A stretch of DNA of 64,000 nt from Candidatus Palauibacter poriticola (lineage in GTDB: Bacteria > Gemmatimonadota > Gemmatimonadetes > Palauibacterales > Palauibacteraceae), in assembly GCA_012270965.1 (NCBI GenBank), contig JAAXHJ010000003.1, positions 1 to 64,000 of the forward strand. The letters are read 5' to 3'. The notes beneath the pieces are model-generated. The model ran no database searches. It was given only the letters and a program-made list of their open reading frames with translations, and was not told the DNA's origin. Position numbers and translations under genes: made by a program. This document shows, in pieces, positions 63,610-64,000 of the stretch; within the stretch, counting starts at the first letter, position 1; each line of letters begins with the position of its first letter.

Positions 63610-64000
63610 TCAGGCCGAGAAGCCGATCCAGCGTCCGGCGGCGGCCACGGTGAACCAGAGCCCGAGCGAGATCGCGGCGATGAGCCGTGTGCGCCAGTTC
63701 GCGCGACTCGGCGCCGCGGCGACCACCCACTTCCGTGCCGCGAAGGTGAACGAGAGGGCAACCGGCAGCGAGATCATCTTCACCCAGAAGGACGTGTTGT
63801 AGTAGCACTTCACGGCCTCCGACAGGAAGAGCGGGATCCCGGTCAGGAACATCAGCGCCACCCCCGCTACGAGCCACGGATGCGCGTGTCGCACGACGCT
63901 CGCGATCGGCTGCCGCGTGAGCCCCGTCCCCCAGAGCCGGAGGTCGGCGAGCAGCAGCGCCCCGCCCAGGAGCCCCAGCCCCAGCAGGTGGACCGCCTCG
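63610..64000 (-). CDS. DUF6644-type membrane protein, partial (5' end beyond window)
   Basis: The frame runs off the window end. The visible part contains HLLGLGLLGGALLLADLRLW, RQPIASVVRHAHPWLVAGVA and SEAVKCYYNTSFWVKMISLP, with four membrane helices. This is the DUF6644 pattern of membrane proteins of unknown function encoded next to DUF6152. It converges with the DUF6152 gene, with 110 bases between stops that hold nothing clear. Confidence 0.75.
   Translation of the reverse strand, partial: EAVHLLGLGLLGGALLLADLRLWGTGLTRQPIASVVRHAHPWLVAGVALMFLTGIPLFLSEAVKCYYNTSFWVKMISLPVALSFTFAARKWVVAAAPSRANWRTRLIAAISLGLWFTVAAAGRWIGFSA

Overview
High-GC bacterial chromosome segment with dense, mostly protein-coding DNA. 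No rRNA or ribosomal marker lies in the window, so taxonomy is inferred. The gene repertoire suggests a heterotrophic, diderm soil- or marine-type bacterium, most plausibly Gemmatimonadota: secreted six-bladed beta-propeller proteins, a VPS10/BNR-repeat protein, a tricorn-type protease, a TonB-dependent receptor, an amidohydrolase fused to PD40 repeats, DUF6152/DUF6644 proteins and an S-box riboswitch.

Layout. (1) 278-481: remnant of a Panacea-domain gene. (2) 849-8859, minus strand: a tightly packed operon ending in coxM-coxS-coxL of a form I (AYRCSFR) aerobic carbon monoxide dehydrogenase. Upstream in the same operon are CoxG-like, XdhC-YHS and MocA-like maturation genes, a small membrane protein, a methyltransferase and an EamA transporter. 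(3) 9130-15978, plus strand: a small secreted His/Cys protein, then an ABC exporter with one ATPase and four DUF3526-type permeases, the last frameshifted. (4) 16021-18664: promoter, SAM-I riboswitch, metX and metB-like genes. (5) 18715-27520: a decaying accessory region with a broken serine hydrolase, beta-propeller remnants, an intact potassium channel, an IS of 1721 bp inserted in a decayed hsdR, a FitAB-type toxin-antitoxin pair and a 730-base gene-less stretch rich in hairpins. (6) 27792-34271: VPS10 protein, then NfeD, flotillin and a small membrane protein. (7) 34281-43034: VOC protein, SURF1, acyl-CoA ligase with thioesterase, amidase-CHRD, a complete beta-propeller protein and a broken toxin-antitoxin pair. 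(8) 43035-57827: PD40-amidohydrolase, FMN reductase, dUTPase, tRNA-Leu(TAA), TonB receptor, serine hydrolase, tricorn protease. (9) 58077-64000: secreted proteins, an NHL lipoprotein, two related lipoproteins, MazEF, DUF6152 and a partial DUF6644 membrane protein.

How it fits together. The cox operon would let the cell draw electrons from CO, with MocA and XdhC-type proteins making and delivering the molybdenum cofactor. SURF1 points to a haem-copper oxidase. The receptor, tricorn protease, serine hydrolases, amidase and amidohydrolase form a peptide- and amide-scavenging repertoire. The middle third shows repeated gene decay, and short in-frame tandem repeats sit at the 5' ends of several genes.
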